DNA of 64,000 bases from Blastochloris viridis (GCA_005768725.1 VAFM01000002.1:434001-498000); one strand, 5' to 3'; shown: positions 35,278 through 47,357, counted from the first letter of the stretch. Notes: generated by a model not told the origin, from the letters alone. Translations and numbers: made by a program.

Positions 35278-35838
35278 ATGCGACTTCATACCGAACGCCT
35301 CCTGCTCCGAGCCTACGCCGATACCGATGCCGCCGCACTATGCGAAGCAAAAGACGTTAGCCACGACCATCTGAAACCTTGGATGCCATGGGCACAAGAA
35401 CGCCCCACACTGGAAAAAGAATACGGCACCATTGCCTACTTAGCCAAGAAGGAAGCCGATGGCAGGGAATGGACCCGCGGCCTGTTCCTCCACGACGGTA
35501 CCTTCATCGGTAGCAGCGGCTATAAGCTGAAAGACGTCGACGTCCCCAGCTACGAAATCGGTTATTGGCTGGATGTCCGCCATACCGGCAAAGGCTATAT
35601 GCAAGAGGCTGTTCGCGCCCAAACCGACTATCTGTTTAAGCAGAGAGGCGCCAACCGCGTCTTTATCCAATGCCATGCCGCCAATACCGCCAGTGCCAAG
35701 GTCGCCCGTGCACTGGAATTCGTGCAGGAAGCCATGCTCCGCAACGAGCGCCGCCATATTGACGGCACGCTGGCCGACAGCTTCATCTTTGCTCACACAC
35801 CGGAAAGCTGGCAGAACACCCTCACCAAACGCACCTAA
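35278..35838 (+). CDS. GNAT family N-acetyltransferase (RimJ/RimL-like)
   Basis: The ATG at 35278 gives 186 residues with the RimJ/RimL pattern: 'LHTERLLLRAYADTDAAAL' at the start, 'EIGYWLDVRHTGKGYMQEA' (acetyl-CoA-binding motif A) and 'NTASAKVARALEF' in motif B. Such enzymes acetylate protein N-termini, including ribosomal proteins, or small molecules. The position after fusA makes a protein target plausible, but this is inference. Confidence 0.9.
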   Translation: MRLHTERLLLRAYADTDAAALCEAKDVSHDHLKPWMPWAQERPTLEKEYGTIAYLAKKEADGREWTRGLFLHDGTFIGSSGYKLKDVDVPSYEIGYWLDVRHTGKGYMQEAVRAQTDYLFKQRGANRVFIQCHAANTASAKVARALEFVQEAMLRNERRHIDGTLADSFIFAHTPESWQNTLTKRT

Positions 35839-35913
35839 ACCACGCCGCCCTCATGGGGCGGCGCTTGGTATTTCGCCAACTGAACTTTTCCCGTCCCGCC
35901 GCGGTAGACGCAC

Positions 35914-35942
35914 AAAAAACCCGCCCTACAGGCGGGTTTTTT
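35914..35942. terminator. Bidirectional terminator between the GNAT gene and the Cys-rich gene
   Basis: CCCGCC/GGCGGG (35920-35925, 35931-35936) flanked by A6 and T6 serves both convergent genes. Confidence 0.92.
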
Positions 35943-35954
35943 GTTTCAAAGTGG

Positions 35955-36524
35955 TTATTCACACGCGAACAGGTCATACCAGGTCGAGGTCGTCGTCACG
36001 TTGCCTCCACCCGAGCAAGACTGGCTATCTCCAAAGTGAACCTTTTGACAGGTTTCGGGCTGATAGACCGTACTGGACGCACTGGCCGTACGTGCGCAGC
36101 GCTGGTTGGTATCACCGCACTTGCGCGCCACAACGCCGTCATTTCCCCCACACATCGGGTAACCGGCCGGCGGGCTGATACCACGGGTTTTACAGTTGAA
36201 ATAGCCCTGACATCCATATGTTTCGGTAGTTGGCGCCGTCCCCACTTTATACCAGCGCCCCTCTCCGCCGGATTTGATGCAGCCATCACTACCGGCCGGA
36301 GCACTCGCAGGCGCATAGACCATCTTTTTCTCGTTACATTTGATGATCTGATTCACAAGCACATTGACCGCACTTACACGGCCATTGGTGGCGTCCAGAC
36401 GCGACGACATCGCGGTCCACGTCATTTGGGCGTCTAACGCCCCACCGGCGGTGCGCTCTTGCGCAACACCTGTTGTTAAAAGCAGGCAAACGCCAAGCGA
36501 TGCCAGAATAAGGGATGTTTTCAA
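35955..36524 (-). CDS. Secreted Cys-rich protein, QERTAG family member 1
   Basis: This exported protein of 189 residues has a signal peptide ('LASLGVCLLLTTGVA') followed by 'QERTAGGALDAQMTWTAMSS', a short coiled coil ('RLDATNGRVSAVNVLVNQI') and a C-terminal domain with about ten cysteines. Two paralogues lie just upstream on the same strand (36784-37308 and 37331-37831). The only suitable start is a TTG at 36522-36524, which overlaps the stop of an eight-codon ORF (36521-36544, MKKDPFL). Function is unknown; the coiled coil plus disulfide-rich head suggests an oligomeric surface protein. Confidence 0.78.
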   Translation of the reverse strand: MKTSLILASLGVCLLLTTGVAQERTAGGALDAQMTWTAMSSRLDATNGRVSAVNVLVNQIIKCNEKKMVYAPASAPAGSDGCIKSGGEGRWYKVGTAPTTETYGCQGYFNCKTRGISPPAGYPMCGGNDGVVARKCGDTNQRCARTASASSTVYQPETCQKVHFGDSQSCSGGGNVTTTSTWYDLFACE

Positions 36525-36677
36525 AGGAAAGGGTCTTTCTTCATGTTTTTAAACTCTCTTTGGGGTTACGCACTCTTTATATCCCTGCCCGCAATAGTTC
36601 CTGACATAGGCAAAACGAACTTTCTCCGTCCCGCCGCGTTAGTCCCTCACATCACTCAACAAAAGGGAGAACTCACC

Positions 36678-36752
36678 ATGGCAGGCATTATCATGTGGCT
36701 GATGGGCGTACCGCTGACCGTCATCATTCTGCTCTATCTGTTCGTCTTCTAG
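36678..36752 (+). CDS. Twenty-four-residue single-span membrane peptide
   Basis: The ORF encodes 'MAGIIMWLMGVPLTVIILLY' plus four residues, one transmembrane helix. It has a good Shine-Dalgarno (AAGGGAGAA, 8 bp before ATG) and is followed at once by an intrinsic terminator, so it looks like a true small gene rather than chance. Similar tiny 'W.(L/M)MGVP...(I/V)' peptides are scattered in proteobacteria, but I cannot assign a function. Confidence 0.6.
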   Translation: MAGIIMWLMGVPLTVIILLYLFVF

Positions 36753-36756
36753 AGCC

Positions 36757-36785
36757 AAAAAACCCGCCATCAGGCGGGTTTTTTT
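36757..36785. terminator. Bidirectional terminator
   Basis: CCCGCC/GGCGGG (36763-36768, 36773-36778) with A6 and T7 lies between the small membrane peptide gene (plus) and the end of the QERTAG operon (minus). The TAA of the latter is at 36784-36786. Confidence 0.92.
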
Positions 36786-37308
36786 AGCGTTTGTAGCAGA
36801 TTGCCGTCACAACGATCTGACCATAGTAATAGGAATCATAACACACAGGCTGGTTGGCATATCCCACGCAGCGACGATTCTTGAAATCCGGTTGCAGTAC
36901 CCAGAATTCGCCTTGCTCGTATTGGTCACCCGGCCCACCGGCGCACGAAAGCAACTCTTCATCCGCGCCACAGGTAGCGACAACCTAGTGATACCCGCCT
37001 CTCACACACAGCGTCTGTGTATGCGACTGAATATTCAGAGAAGACGGCGCCGCACTCACGGCCACGCATCCTTTCGCATCTGCGCCCTGGGTTCCCGGCG
37101 CATAGACCTTCAGCTTCGCATTGCACTTCATCATCTGGCTCACTTGGGCGTTCGTGGCCGTAACACGGTTATTCACCGCATCAACCCGCGAGGACATCGC
37201 GGTCCACGTCATTTGAGAATCCAATGCTACACCTGCCGTACGCTCCTGCGCCGACACATTCATGCACAGCAGGAAACATACCCCCAGAACAACACGCATC
37301 ATTTTCAT
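36784..37308 (-). pseudogene. Secreted Cys-rich protein, QERTAG family member 2, with in-frame TAG
   Basis: From the ATG at 37308 the protein has a signal peptide, 'QERTAGVALDSQMTWTAMSS' and a coiled coil like its two paralogues, but it meets TAG at 36985-36987 after 'CVRGGYH'. The same frame then stays open for 66 more codons ('VVATCGADEELLSCAGGPGD' onward, with six cysteines and ending 'AICYKR'). It stops at TAA right before the terminator. The downstream part has the Cys-rich character and C-terminal position expected from the paralogues. This is either a recent nonsense mutation, a read-through stop or a sequencing error. With read-through it would be 174 residues. Confidence 0.75.
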
Positions 37309-37330
37309 GGCTAAGTTTTCTTGACGGTTC

Positions 37331-37831
37331 TTATTTGCATTCAATAAACGACGCGACGTATTTACCGGGATCCACCTGCACATCCCACTTGGTTTTACCC
37401 TTCAGGCTGGCGGTCACGTTAAAGTCGCAGTTCGCGCCAGTACGGCCGCAGGCCATCTGGTTGGGGTTAGTGCTTACGTTACCCATCGCGTAGCTGATAA
37501 CACGACCCTTCGTGCACTCCAGAGTATAGGACGGACGCTGCCACCCTTTGCTTTCCACATATTCGGTCTCTTTCACGAAAGGTAATTCCATGCAGCCGTC
37601 ACTATCCACACCCGCCACAGCCGGGGCATACAGCTTCATCTTCTCGTTGCATTTGATGATCTGGGTCACCTGAGCGTTGGTGGCGGTCACCCGCTTGTTC
37701 ATGGCATCCAACTGCGAGGACATCGCCGTCCACGTCATCTGGGCATCCAAGCCCGCGCCTGCCGTACGCTCTTGCGCATGACCGACCGAAATCACAAGTG
37801 CGAGACCAAGAACAACCGCAGACACATTCAT
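37331..37831 (-). CDS. Secreted Cys-rich protein, QERTAG family member 3
   Basis: From the ATG at 37831 the product is 166 residues: signal peptide ('LGLALVISVGHA'), 'QERTAGAGLDAQMTWTAMSS', coiled coil ('LDAMNKRVTATNAQVTQI'), 'KCNEKMKLYAP' and a C-terminal domain with five further cysteines. The start overlaps the stop of a nine-codon ORF (37828-37857, MGTKIGCVR), which itself has a very strong Shine-Dalgarno (AAAGGAGGTG). Translation may be coupled to it. It is the first gene of the operon that continues into member 2, 22 bp downstream. Confidence 0.8.
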   Translation of the reverse strand: MNVSAVVLGLALVISVGHAQERTAGAGLDAQMTWTAMSSQLDAMNKRVTATNAQVTQIIKCNEKMKLYAPAVAGVDSDGCMELPFVKETEYVESKGWQRPSYTLECTKGRVISYAMGNVSTNPNQMACGRTGANCDFNVTASLKGKTKWDVQVDPGKYVASFIECK

Positions 37832-37917
37832 CGTACACATCCTATTTTGGTACCCATTTTCACCTCCTTTATAACCAGTTTCCGCAAAAAAGGCTGACAC
37901 ATCCCAACCTGAAGCCC

Positions 37918-37945
37918 AAAAAAACCCGCCATCGGCGGGTTTTTT
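37918..37945 (-). terminator. Terminator of rplY
   Basis: CCCGCC/GGCGGG (37925-37930, 37934-37939) flanked by A7 and T6, 13 bp after the rplY stop on the minus strand. Confidence 0.92.
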
Positions 37946-37957
37946 CGGTAACAGTCG

Positions 37958-38614
37958 TTACTCAGCCTTCGGTGCTTCGGCAGCCGGGGCAGCTTCGGCG
38001 GTGGCAGCGGCATCGGCAGCTTCGTCAGCTATGTTGCTGGCGCGGGTGGAAACCACGCTGGCAATGGTCAGGTCGCGGTCGGTCACGGCCGGCTTGACGC
38101 CTTCCGGCAGCTTGATGTTGGACAGGTGAACGCTGTCACCGATTTCCAGTTCAGCAACGGAAACAACCAGTTCTTCCGGAATGCTGTCGGCGCGGCAGAT
38201 CACTTCGATCTGGGTTTCGATCAGCTGCAGTACGCCACCGATCTTGATGCCCGGGCTCAGCTCTTCGCCTTCCAGACGCACGGTCACGTTGACGTGAACG
38301 ATGCTCTTCGGGTTGTAGGGGATGAAGTCGACGTGCAGCGGCAGGTCGGTGACCGGGTCGCGCTGGATGTCGCGGGCCAGAACCTTAACGGCCTTGCCAT
38401 CAAGGCTCAGCTCGTGGTTGTGGGTAAAGAAGTGGCCCTTGCGCAGGCTGGCAGCCAGGTCGGTGGCCTTGATGGCGATGGACTGGCTGTCTTCGCCCTT
38501 CTTGTAGATAACAGCCGGCAGATAGCCGTTGCGACGCAGTTCGCGGGCGGCGCCCTTGCCGGACTTCGGCTTGGCGATGGCGGCGATCACGCTGTGGGTG
38601 GAGGTTGCGTTCAT
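37958..38614 (-). CDS. rplY: 50S ribosomal protein L25 (long, TL5/Ctc type)
   Basis: L25 binds 5S rRNA. The 218-residue protein has the N-terminal 5S-binding domain ('GKGAARELRRNGYLPAVIYKK', 'HFFTHNHELSLDGK') and the C-terminal beta domain of the TL5/Ctc type ('HVDFIPYNPKSIVHVNVTV', 'LEIGDSVHLSNIKLPEGVK'). A low-complexity Ala/Glu tail ends it. pth, its common neighbour, is absent; a HIT-family gene lies upstream. Confidence 0.97.
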   Translation of the reverse strand: MNATSTHSVIAAIAKPKSGKGAARELRRNGYLPAVIYKKGEDSQSIAIKATDLAASLRKGHFFTHNHELSLDGKAVKVLARDIQRDPVTDLPLHVDFIPYNPKSIVHVNVTVRLEGEELSPGIKIGGVLQLIETQIEVICRADSIPEELVVSVAELEIGDSVHLSNIKLPEGVKPAVTDRDLTIASVVSTRASNIADEAADAAATAEAAPAAEAPKAE

Positions 38615-38655
38615 AGACGTAAACCTTTCTTATACTTGGAACTCTTTTCCGGCCG

Positions 38656-38674
38656 GCATGACCCCATGTCATGC
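38656..38674 (-). other. Perfect hairpin upstream of rplY
   Basis: GCATGAC/GTCATGC (38656-38662, 38668-38674) with a five-base loop lies about 42 bp upstream of the rplY start, in its likely leader, and has no T tract. It might be a regulatory structure or an operator. Confidence 0.35.
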
Positions 38675-38711
38675 AACCCGTTGCCCAGAGAACCTTTAGG
38701 CTGCCTGCCTT

Positions 38712-39134
38712 TTACTCAGAGACCAGAGTAACGTCAAGGGTTTCGCGCAGGGTTTCCACCATTTTTACAAGGGCATCGGCATCGTAGGGGATGGCCTCGG
38801 CATTGCCCCATACCGGCTTGGGCCAGCAGGCATCATCTTTAAAGCGCGCAATCAGGTGAATATGCAGCTGCGGCACCATGTTGCCGATGGCGCCCATGTT
38901 CATCTTGTCGGCGCCGGTCAGGTCGCGCAGACCATCGTGAGCGGCCCGCACTTCCTCCATCACCGGCAGGTAGTCCTGTTCAGGCATATCGGTCAGGTCG
39001 CGCAGCGCCGTGCGCTTGGGCACCAGAATCAGCCACGGGAATTGCGAGAACTGCTTGTTCAGCAGCACGCGGCAAATGGGGTAATCGCCAACTACAGCGC
39101 AGTCATTGGCCAGTTGGGGGTGCAGGGTAAACAT
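38712..39134 (-). CDS. HIT family nucleotide-binding protein
   Basis: This 140-residue histidine-triad protein has the catalytic motif 'QLHIHLIARF' and the subfamily phrase 'DACWPKPVWG'. HIT proteins hydrolyse nucleotide phosphoramidates or dinucleoside polyphosphates. The ATG at 39134 has AAGAAGGAT at a better distance than the one at 39140, but both are possible. It lies about 100 bp upstream of rplY on the same strand. Confidence 0.9.
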   Translation of the reverse strand: MFTLHPQLANDCAVVGDYPICRVLLNKQFSQFPWLILVPKRTALRDLTDMPEQDYLPVMEEVRAAHDGLRDLTGADKMNMGAIGNMVPQLHIHLIARFKDDACWPKPVWGNAEAIPYDADALVKMVETLRETLDVTLVSE

Positions 39135-39248
39135 CGGCATATCCTTCTTAAAGTACCCTGTTATACAACCCCGCCCCTACAAGCGGCAATCCTTTCCTTA
39201 CCCATGCACTTTTTGGGTGTATTCCAGCCTTGTCAGGCACTGTCTATA

Positions 39249-39261
39249 GGGGTATAACCCC
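39249..39261. promoter_or_regulatory. Inverted repeat upstream of sufB
   Basis: GGGGTATAACCCC (arms GGGG/CCCC around TATAA) lies about 40 bp before the sufB start, where an iron- or redox-responsive repressor of the suf operon would be expected. The sequence fits no known IscR or RirA box that I can name. Confidence 0.35.
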
Positions 39262-39301
39262 GCATGTTACTAGGTTATTAAAGCGGAATAAAAGACGACA
39301 C

Positions 39302-40783
<1,482 letters not shown>

Positions 40784-40810
40784 TGCCCGCCCTCAACCGC
40801 ATCCGCATGC

Positions 40811-40843
40811 AAAAAGCCCCACCGGTTACGGCAGGGCTTATGC
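40811..40843 (-). terminator. Terminator of the small minus-strand gene inside the suf operon
   Basis: AAGCCC/GGGCTT (40814-40819, 40834-40839) with an inner CCG/CGG helix. On the minus strand a run of five T follows the stem; on the plus strand there is no T tract. Confidence 0.65.
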
Positions 40844-40851
40844 AAACGCGT

Positions 40852-41064
40852 TCAATGGCACGTCTCGCAGAGTCCGTGGACAACATCGGTCACACGCACT
40901 GGACGACCATGTTCATGGCAGCACTTCACAAAACGAAGGCTTTCTTCCAGATTCGGAAGCTGTTCGGGGTCGGGGCAGGCCGTCATCAGGTCAGCCATCG
41001 AACCCAGAACACGGGCATTGATCAAACTTTTCATGAACGTCATGTGTTTCTGCGTGGGGTTCAT
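40852..41064 (-). CDS. Small Cys/His-rich protein encoded opposite the sufB-sufC gap
   Basis: This 70-residue soluble protein has a good Shine-Dalgarno (GGGAGGGAG, 8 bp before ATG) and its own terminator, so it is probably genuine. The C-terminal half reads 'FVKCCHEHGRPVRVTDVVHG' and ends 'LCETCH', a Cys/His pattern that could bind a metal or an Fe-S cluster. No family is recognised. The antisense position between sufB and sufC is unusual and could affect suf read-through. Confidence 0.65.
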   Translation of the reverse strand: MNPTQKHMTFMKSLINARVLGSMADLMTACPDPEQLPNLEESLRFVKCCHEHGRPVRVTDVVHGLCETCH

Positions 41065-41140
41065 GTGAATATCTCCCTCCCAAACAAGTAAACCTTACAT
41101 AAGCCTTTCCAATTCAAATTTCAAGTCGGAGCCTAAAAGT

Positions 41141-41902
41141 ATGAGCCTTCTCACCATCCAGAACCTGCACGCCACGGTCGAAGAAGCCGGTAAAACCATC
41201 CTGCACGGTTTGTCGCTGGAGATTCCCGCCGGCCAGGTCCACGCCATCATGGGCCCCAACGGCGCCGGTAAATCCACGCTGGGCTACACGCTGGCGGGCC
41301 GCGACGGCTACACCGTCACCGAAGGCGACATCGTCGTCGACGGCGAATCGGTGCTGGAGGCCGAAGCCGACGAACGCGCCCGCAAAGGCCTCTTCCTCGC
41401 CTTCCAGTATCCGGTGGAACTGCCGGGCGTGAACACCGCCGCCTTCCTGCGCACCGCCGTCAATGCCCACCGTGCCGAACGCGGTGAACCGGAACTCTCC
41501 GCCCTCGAATTTCTGAAACTCTGCCGCGCCGAGATGAAGAACCTCAACATGAGCGAAGACTTCCTCACTCGCAGCGTCAACACCGGCTTTTCGGGTGGCG
41601 AGAAGAAGCGTTTCGAGATCCTGCAGATGGCCCTGCTGCAACCGAAGGTCGCGGTGCTGGATGAAACCGATTCCGGCCTCGACATCGACGCCCTCAAAAT
41701 CGTCGCCGAAGGCGTCAACCGCCTGCGTCAACAAGACCGCGCGTTCCTCGTCATCACCCACTACCAGCGCCTGCTCGACTACATCAAGCCGGACGTCGTG
41801 CACATCATGGCAAACGGTAAGATCGTCAAAAGCGGCGGCCCGGAACTGGCCCTGCAACTGGAAGCCGAAGGCTACGAAAACCTGCTGAAAGGCGCCGCCT
41901 AA
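41141..41902 (+). CDS. sufC: Fe-S assembly ATPase SufC
   Basis: SufC is the ABC-type ATPase of SufBC2D. The 253 residues carry Walker A ('MGPNGAGKSTLG'), the SufC-specific 'LFLAFQYPVELPGVN', the signature 'FSGGEKKRFEILQM', Walker B with 'AVLDETDSGLDIDAL' and the switch histidine in 'VITHYQRLLDYI'. All catalytic residues are present. sufD begins 2 bp after its stop. Confidence 0.98.
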   Translation: MSLLTIQNLHATVEEAGKTILHGLSLEIPAGQVHAIMGPNGAGKSTLGYTLAGRDGYTVTEGDIVVDGESVLEAEADERARKGLFLAFQYPVELPGVNTAAFLRTAVNAHRAERGEPELSALEFLKLCRAEMKNLNMSEDFLTRSVNTGFSGGEKKRFEILQMALLQPKVAVLDETDSGLDIDALKIVAEGVNRLRQQDRAFLVITHYQRLLDYIKPDVVHIMANGKIVKSGGPELALQLEAEGYENLLKGAA

Positions 41903-41904
41903 TC

Positions 41905-43152
41905 ATGGCCACCGCCGCTGCCCGTACCCCGGAAATTCTCCCTGCACGCCCGCAGCTCAATCTGCCGCGCGAGCCATGGAAATTCACCAACCTGCAACGC
42001 GTGGTCGATACCCTCGCCTGCACCGAGCTCTGCACCACCATCGGCTGCCTGGAAGCCGCACTGCCGGTCGTCTCCGGCCCGCAATACGTCTTCCATAACG
42101 GCGCACTGGCCGAGAATCTCTCCGGTTCCGCCATCCTCGCCCACGGCGTCACCCTGCACACCACCACCACCGATGATGTGCTCAGCCGCTCGCTGGATGC
42201 CCTCGACACCCTGCCCCTCACTGCTGGCGTCACCCACACGTTCAAGGTCACCGGTAAGGGCAAACTACCGCTGCACCTCATCCATGTCGCCAGTGGCGAG
42301 CCCTCCACCAGCCGCTTCCGTATCGAACTCGAGGCCGGTGCCGAACTGACGCTGATCGAACACCAGGTCGCCGCCCCGCACTTCACCACCTGGCAGAACC
42401 TGAGTGTCGAGGTTGTCCTCGCCGAAGGCGCCATCCTCACGCACAGCGTGCAGCAAACCCTCCCCGCCACCTGCGTGCTCTCGCGCCGCACGTTCGTAAA
42501 ATTGGCCGACACCGCCACCTACACCGCCACCACGTTCCAGTCGGGCGGTACCTTCAGCCGTATCGAGACCCACGCCGAACTGGCCTCCAACACGTCTTTC
42601 CGCCACATCGGCCTCAGCCTCGCCCGCCGCGAGCAGCACCACGACTGCACCTTGCACGTCCATCACACAGGCACGGCCAACAGCACGCACATCCGCCAGC
42701 GTAACCTGATAGACGACAAGGCCCACGCGGTTTTTCAGGGCAAATTCCATGTCGACCAGGCCGCCCAGAAGACCGATGCCTACATGCACTGCCACAACCT
42801 GCTGCTGAACGACACCGCCCGCGCCAGCCACAAGCCGGAGCTGGAGATTTACGCCGACGATGTGAAATGCTCGCACGGCGCCGCCACCGGCGGCCTCAAC
42901 GCCAATCAGCTGTTTTACCTGGAGGCCCGCGGCTTCATGCCCGCCCAGGCCACCTCCCTGCTGACCGAAGGCTTTGTGAATGAGTTCATCGACGAATTCC
43001 CCGAAGTCCTGCAAAAAAACATGGGCGCCGCTCTCTTCGCATGGCAGACGAATACCGTCGATACCTCCGACCCCACCCCGGACTTCGGCATGGACGCCAT
43101 CCGCCGCGAAACCAACCTGCCCCTCACGCCGGAAATCATCATCGAGTCATAA
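41905..43152 (+). CDS. sufD: Fe-S assembly protein SufD
   Basis: SufD pairs with SufB in the scaffold and helps iron acquisition. The 415 residues show the SufB/D beta-helix core ('HHTGTANSTHIRQRNLIDDK', 'FHVDQAAQKTDAYMHCHNLL') and the C-terminal 'DDVKCSHGAATGGLNANQLF'. It is coupled to sufC (2 bp) and sufS (3 bp). Confidence 0.96.
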   Translation: MATAAARTPEILPARPQLNLPREPWKFTNLQRVVDTLACTELCTTIGCLEAALPVVSGPQYVFHNGALAENLSGSAILAHGVTLHTTTTDDVLSRSLDALDTLPLTAGVTHTFKVTGKGKLPLHLIHVASGEPSTSRFRIELEAGAELTLIEHQVAAPHFTTWQNLSVEVVLAEGAILTHSVQQTLPATCVLSRRTFVKLADTATYTATTFQSGGTFSRIETHAELASNTSFRHIGLSLARREQHHDCTLHVHHTGTANSTHIRQRNLIDDKAHAVFQGKFHVDQAAQKTDAYMHCHNLLLNDTARASHKPELEIYADDVKCSHGAATGGLNANQLFYLEARGFMPAQATSLLTEGFVNEFIDEFPEVLQKNMGAALFAWQTNTVDTSDPTPDFGMDAIRRETNLPLTPEIIIES

Positions 43153-43155
43153 GCC

Positions 43156-44352
43156 ATGGATGCCACCAGCCACTTTCCCGCCCTCACCGTTCAGCCCTAC
43201 GGAAAGCGCCTGGCCTTCCTCGATAGCGCTGCAAGCGCCCACAAGCCGACCGCGGTCATAAACGCCCTCACAGAGGCTCTCAGCGGCCCCTACGCCAATA
43301 TTCACCGCGGTCTCTACCACAATAGTGCCGAAACCACCGCGGCATTCGAAAACGCCCGCAGCACACTCGCCACTTTCTTCGGTGCCAAGCCGGACGAACT
43401 GGTCTTCACCCGCAACAGTACCGAAGCCATCAACCTCGTCGCCCAGACCTGGGGCCGCGCCAACCTCACGGCATCCGATACCGTGGTGCTGACCGAGATC
43501 GAGCACCACGCCAACATCGTGCCGTGGCAACTGCTGCAGAAGGAGATCGGCTTCACCATCAAGGTGTTGCCCCTCGCCCTGCTGGTAAACCCCAGCCCGA
43601 TTGACCTGTATCCGTATTTCGAGGACGCCAAACTGCTGGCCATCACCGCCATGTCCAACGTCACCGGCCTGCGCCCCAACCTGCCCGTCCTGCTGCATGC
43701 CGCCCGTACCGAGGGCCTCACCACACTGGTCGATGCCTCCCAGTCCGTGGTCCACGGACCTGTTCCCTTCCCGTTGGTGGGGGCCGACTTCATCGTCTGC
43801 ACCGCCCACAAACTCTACGGCCCCAACGGCATCGGCCTGCTCTGGGCTCAGCCGGAAACACTCAATGCCATGCCTCCCTATCAGGGCGGCGGCGATATGA
43901 TCGAAACGGTAAGCCTGCCACTCGGCACCACCTTCGCTCACGGCAACGCCAAGTTCGAAGCCGGCACCCCCGCCATCGCCGAGGCCATCGCCTTCGGTGC
44001 TGCGGCCGACTTTATCTCCGGCCTCGGCTGGGAAACCATCACCGCGCATGAAAAAGCCCTCGCCGAAGAACTGAGCCAGACACTGTCCGACCTGCCCTTC
44101 ATCACGGTGTACAGCCCGGCCCACACCGGTATCGCCGCATTTAATATCGAAGGCGCCCACGCCGCGGATGTAGCGACTTTACTCGACCAGCAGGGCGTCG
44201 CCGTCCGCAGCGGCCACCACTGCGCCATGCCCTACATGAAGATGCTGGGCATCGAAGGCTGCCTCCGTGCCAGCCTCGCGCTCTATTCCTCCAGCCGCGA
44301 CATCGCCCAACTGGCCGAAGCTCTCCACAAAGCGGCCAAGATCCTGCTCTAA
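43156..44352 (+). CDS. sufS: Cysteine desulfurase SufS
   Basis: SufS is a PLP-dependent group II desulfurase that supplies sulfur. The 398 residues contain 'EHHANIVPW' (cofactor stacking), the PLP lysine in 'CTAHKLYGPNGIG' and the catalytic cysteine in 'RSGHHCAMPYMK'. No SufE or SufU activator is encoded in this window. It is the last gene of the operon, followed by a strong terminator. Confidence 0.97.
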   Translation: MDATSHFPALTVQPYGKRLAFLDSAASAHKPTAVINALTEALSGPYANIHRGLYHNSAETTAAFENARSTLATFFGAKPDELVFTRNSTEAINLVAQTWGRANLTASDTVVLTEIEHHANIVPWQLLQKEIGFTIKVLPLALLVNPSPIDLYPYFEDAKLLAITAMSNVTGLRPNLPVLLHAARTEGLTTLVDASQSVVHGPVPFPLVGADFIVCTAHKLYGPNGIGLLWAQPETLNAMPPYQGGGDMIETVSLPLGTTFAHGNAKFEAGTPAIAEAIAFGAAADFISGLGWETITAHEKALAEELSQTLSDLPFITVYSPAHTGIAAFNIEGAHAADVATLLDQQGVAVRSGHHCAMPYMKMLGIEGCLRASLALYSSSRDIAQLAEALHKAAKILL

Positions 44353-44380
44353 AAAACCGGCCCGCAGGCCGGTTTTTTTT
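44351..44380. terminator. Terminator between sufS and clpB
   Basis: CCGGCC/GGCCGG (44357-44362, 44367-44372) with A6 and T8 serves the convergent suf operon and clpB. Confidence 0.93.
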
Positions 44381-44384
44381 ACCT

Positions 44385-46964
<2,580 letters not shown>

Positions 46965-47003
46965 AGGTCAGTCCTCCTCATAGATGGCTTATAGCAAACT
47001 CCA

Positions 47004-47030
47004 TTAGCACTCACATGTCAAGAGTGACAA
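47004..47030. promoter_or_regulatory. CIRCE element (HrcA operator) upstream of clpB
   Basis: TTAGCACTC-N9-GAGTGACAA matches the CIRCE consensus TTAGCACTC-N9-GAGTGCTAA at 16 of 18 arm positions. It lies 40 bp upstream of the clpB start codon, next to TTGACA-like and TATAAG-like sequences on the minus strand. HrcA repression is therefore expected, which is more usual for groE and dnaK than for clpB. Confidence 0.8.
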
Positions 47031-47236
47031 TATAGATCAACAAACGAAGCTAAACCCGTGAAACAGCACATCTGCCACAGGGGGTTAGTGCCGCATTCAG
47101 GAAAAACTTGTCAGCCGAATTGGTAAACGGCACCATACACCTAAGCCAACCACCAAAGCGTTTCTTCGGAAGCGTGGCGGTACAAGCAAGGAGGGCGAAT
47201 GCAATGATCCAGCACACAACGAAAGGAGGTGGTCCA

Positions 47237-47305
47237 ATGAATAGCATCACAAATGAGGGTATCTCAGGACGGACGACTTCCACGAATAAGGTGACGACCG
47301 CCTAG
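47237..47305 (+). CDS. Twenty-two-residue peptide with an extended Shine-Dalgarno
   Basis: The ORF begins 'MNSITNEGISGRTTSTNKVT' and ends 'TA'; it is hydrophilic and threonine-rich. It is preceded one base earlier by AAAGGAGGTGGTCC (47222-47235), which can pair with all 14 nt at the 16S rRNA 3' end (GGAUCACCUCCUUU, one G-U). Such a strong site is rare for a real protein and suggests a ribosome-recruiting leader peptide. A longer in-frame reading back to 47108 (65 residues) also exists but lacks a start signal. Confidence 0.5.
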   Translation: MNSITNEGISGRTTSTNKVTTA

Positions 47306-47357
47306 TTTCGGCTAGCCGGCGCACCTCAGGCAGGTCCGCCTTGCCTCAGAGATGCGA

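Noticed and set aside
47050..47283. A 77-codon minus-strand frame upstream of clpB
   Set aside because: It runs through the antisense of the structured leader and its strong Shine-Dalgarno, with no start signal of its own.
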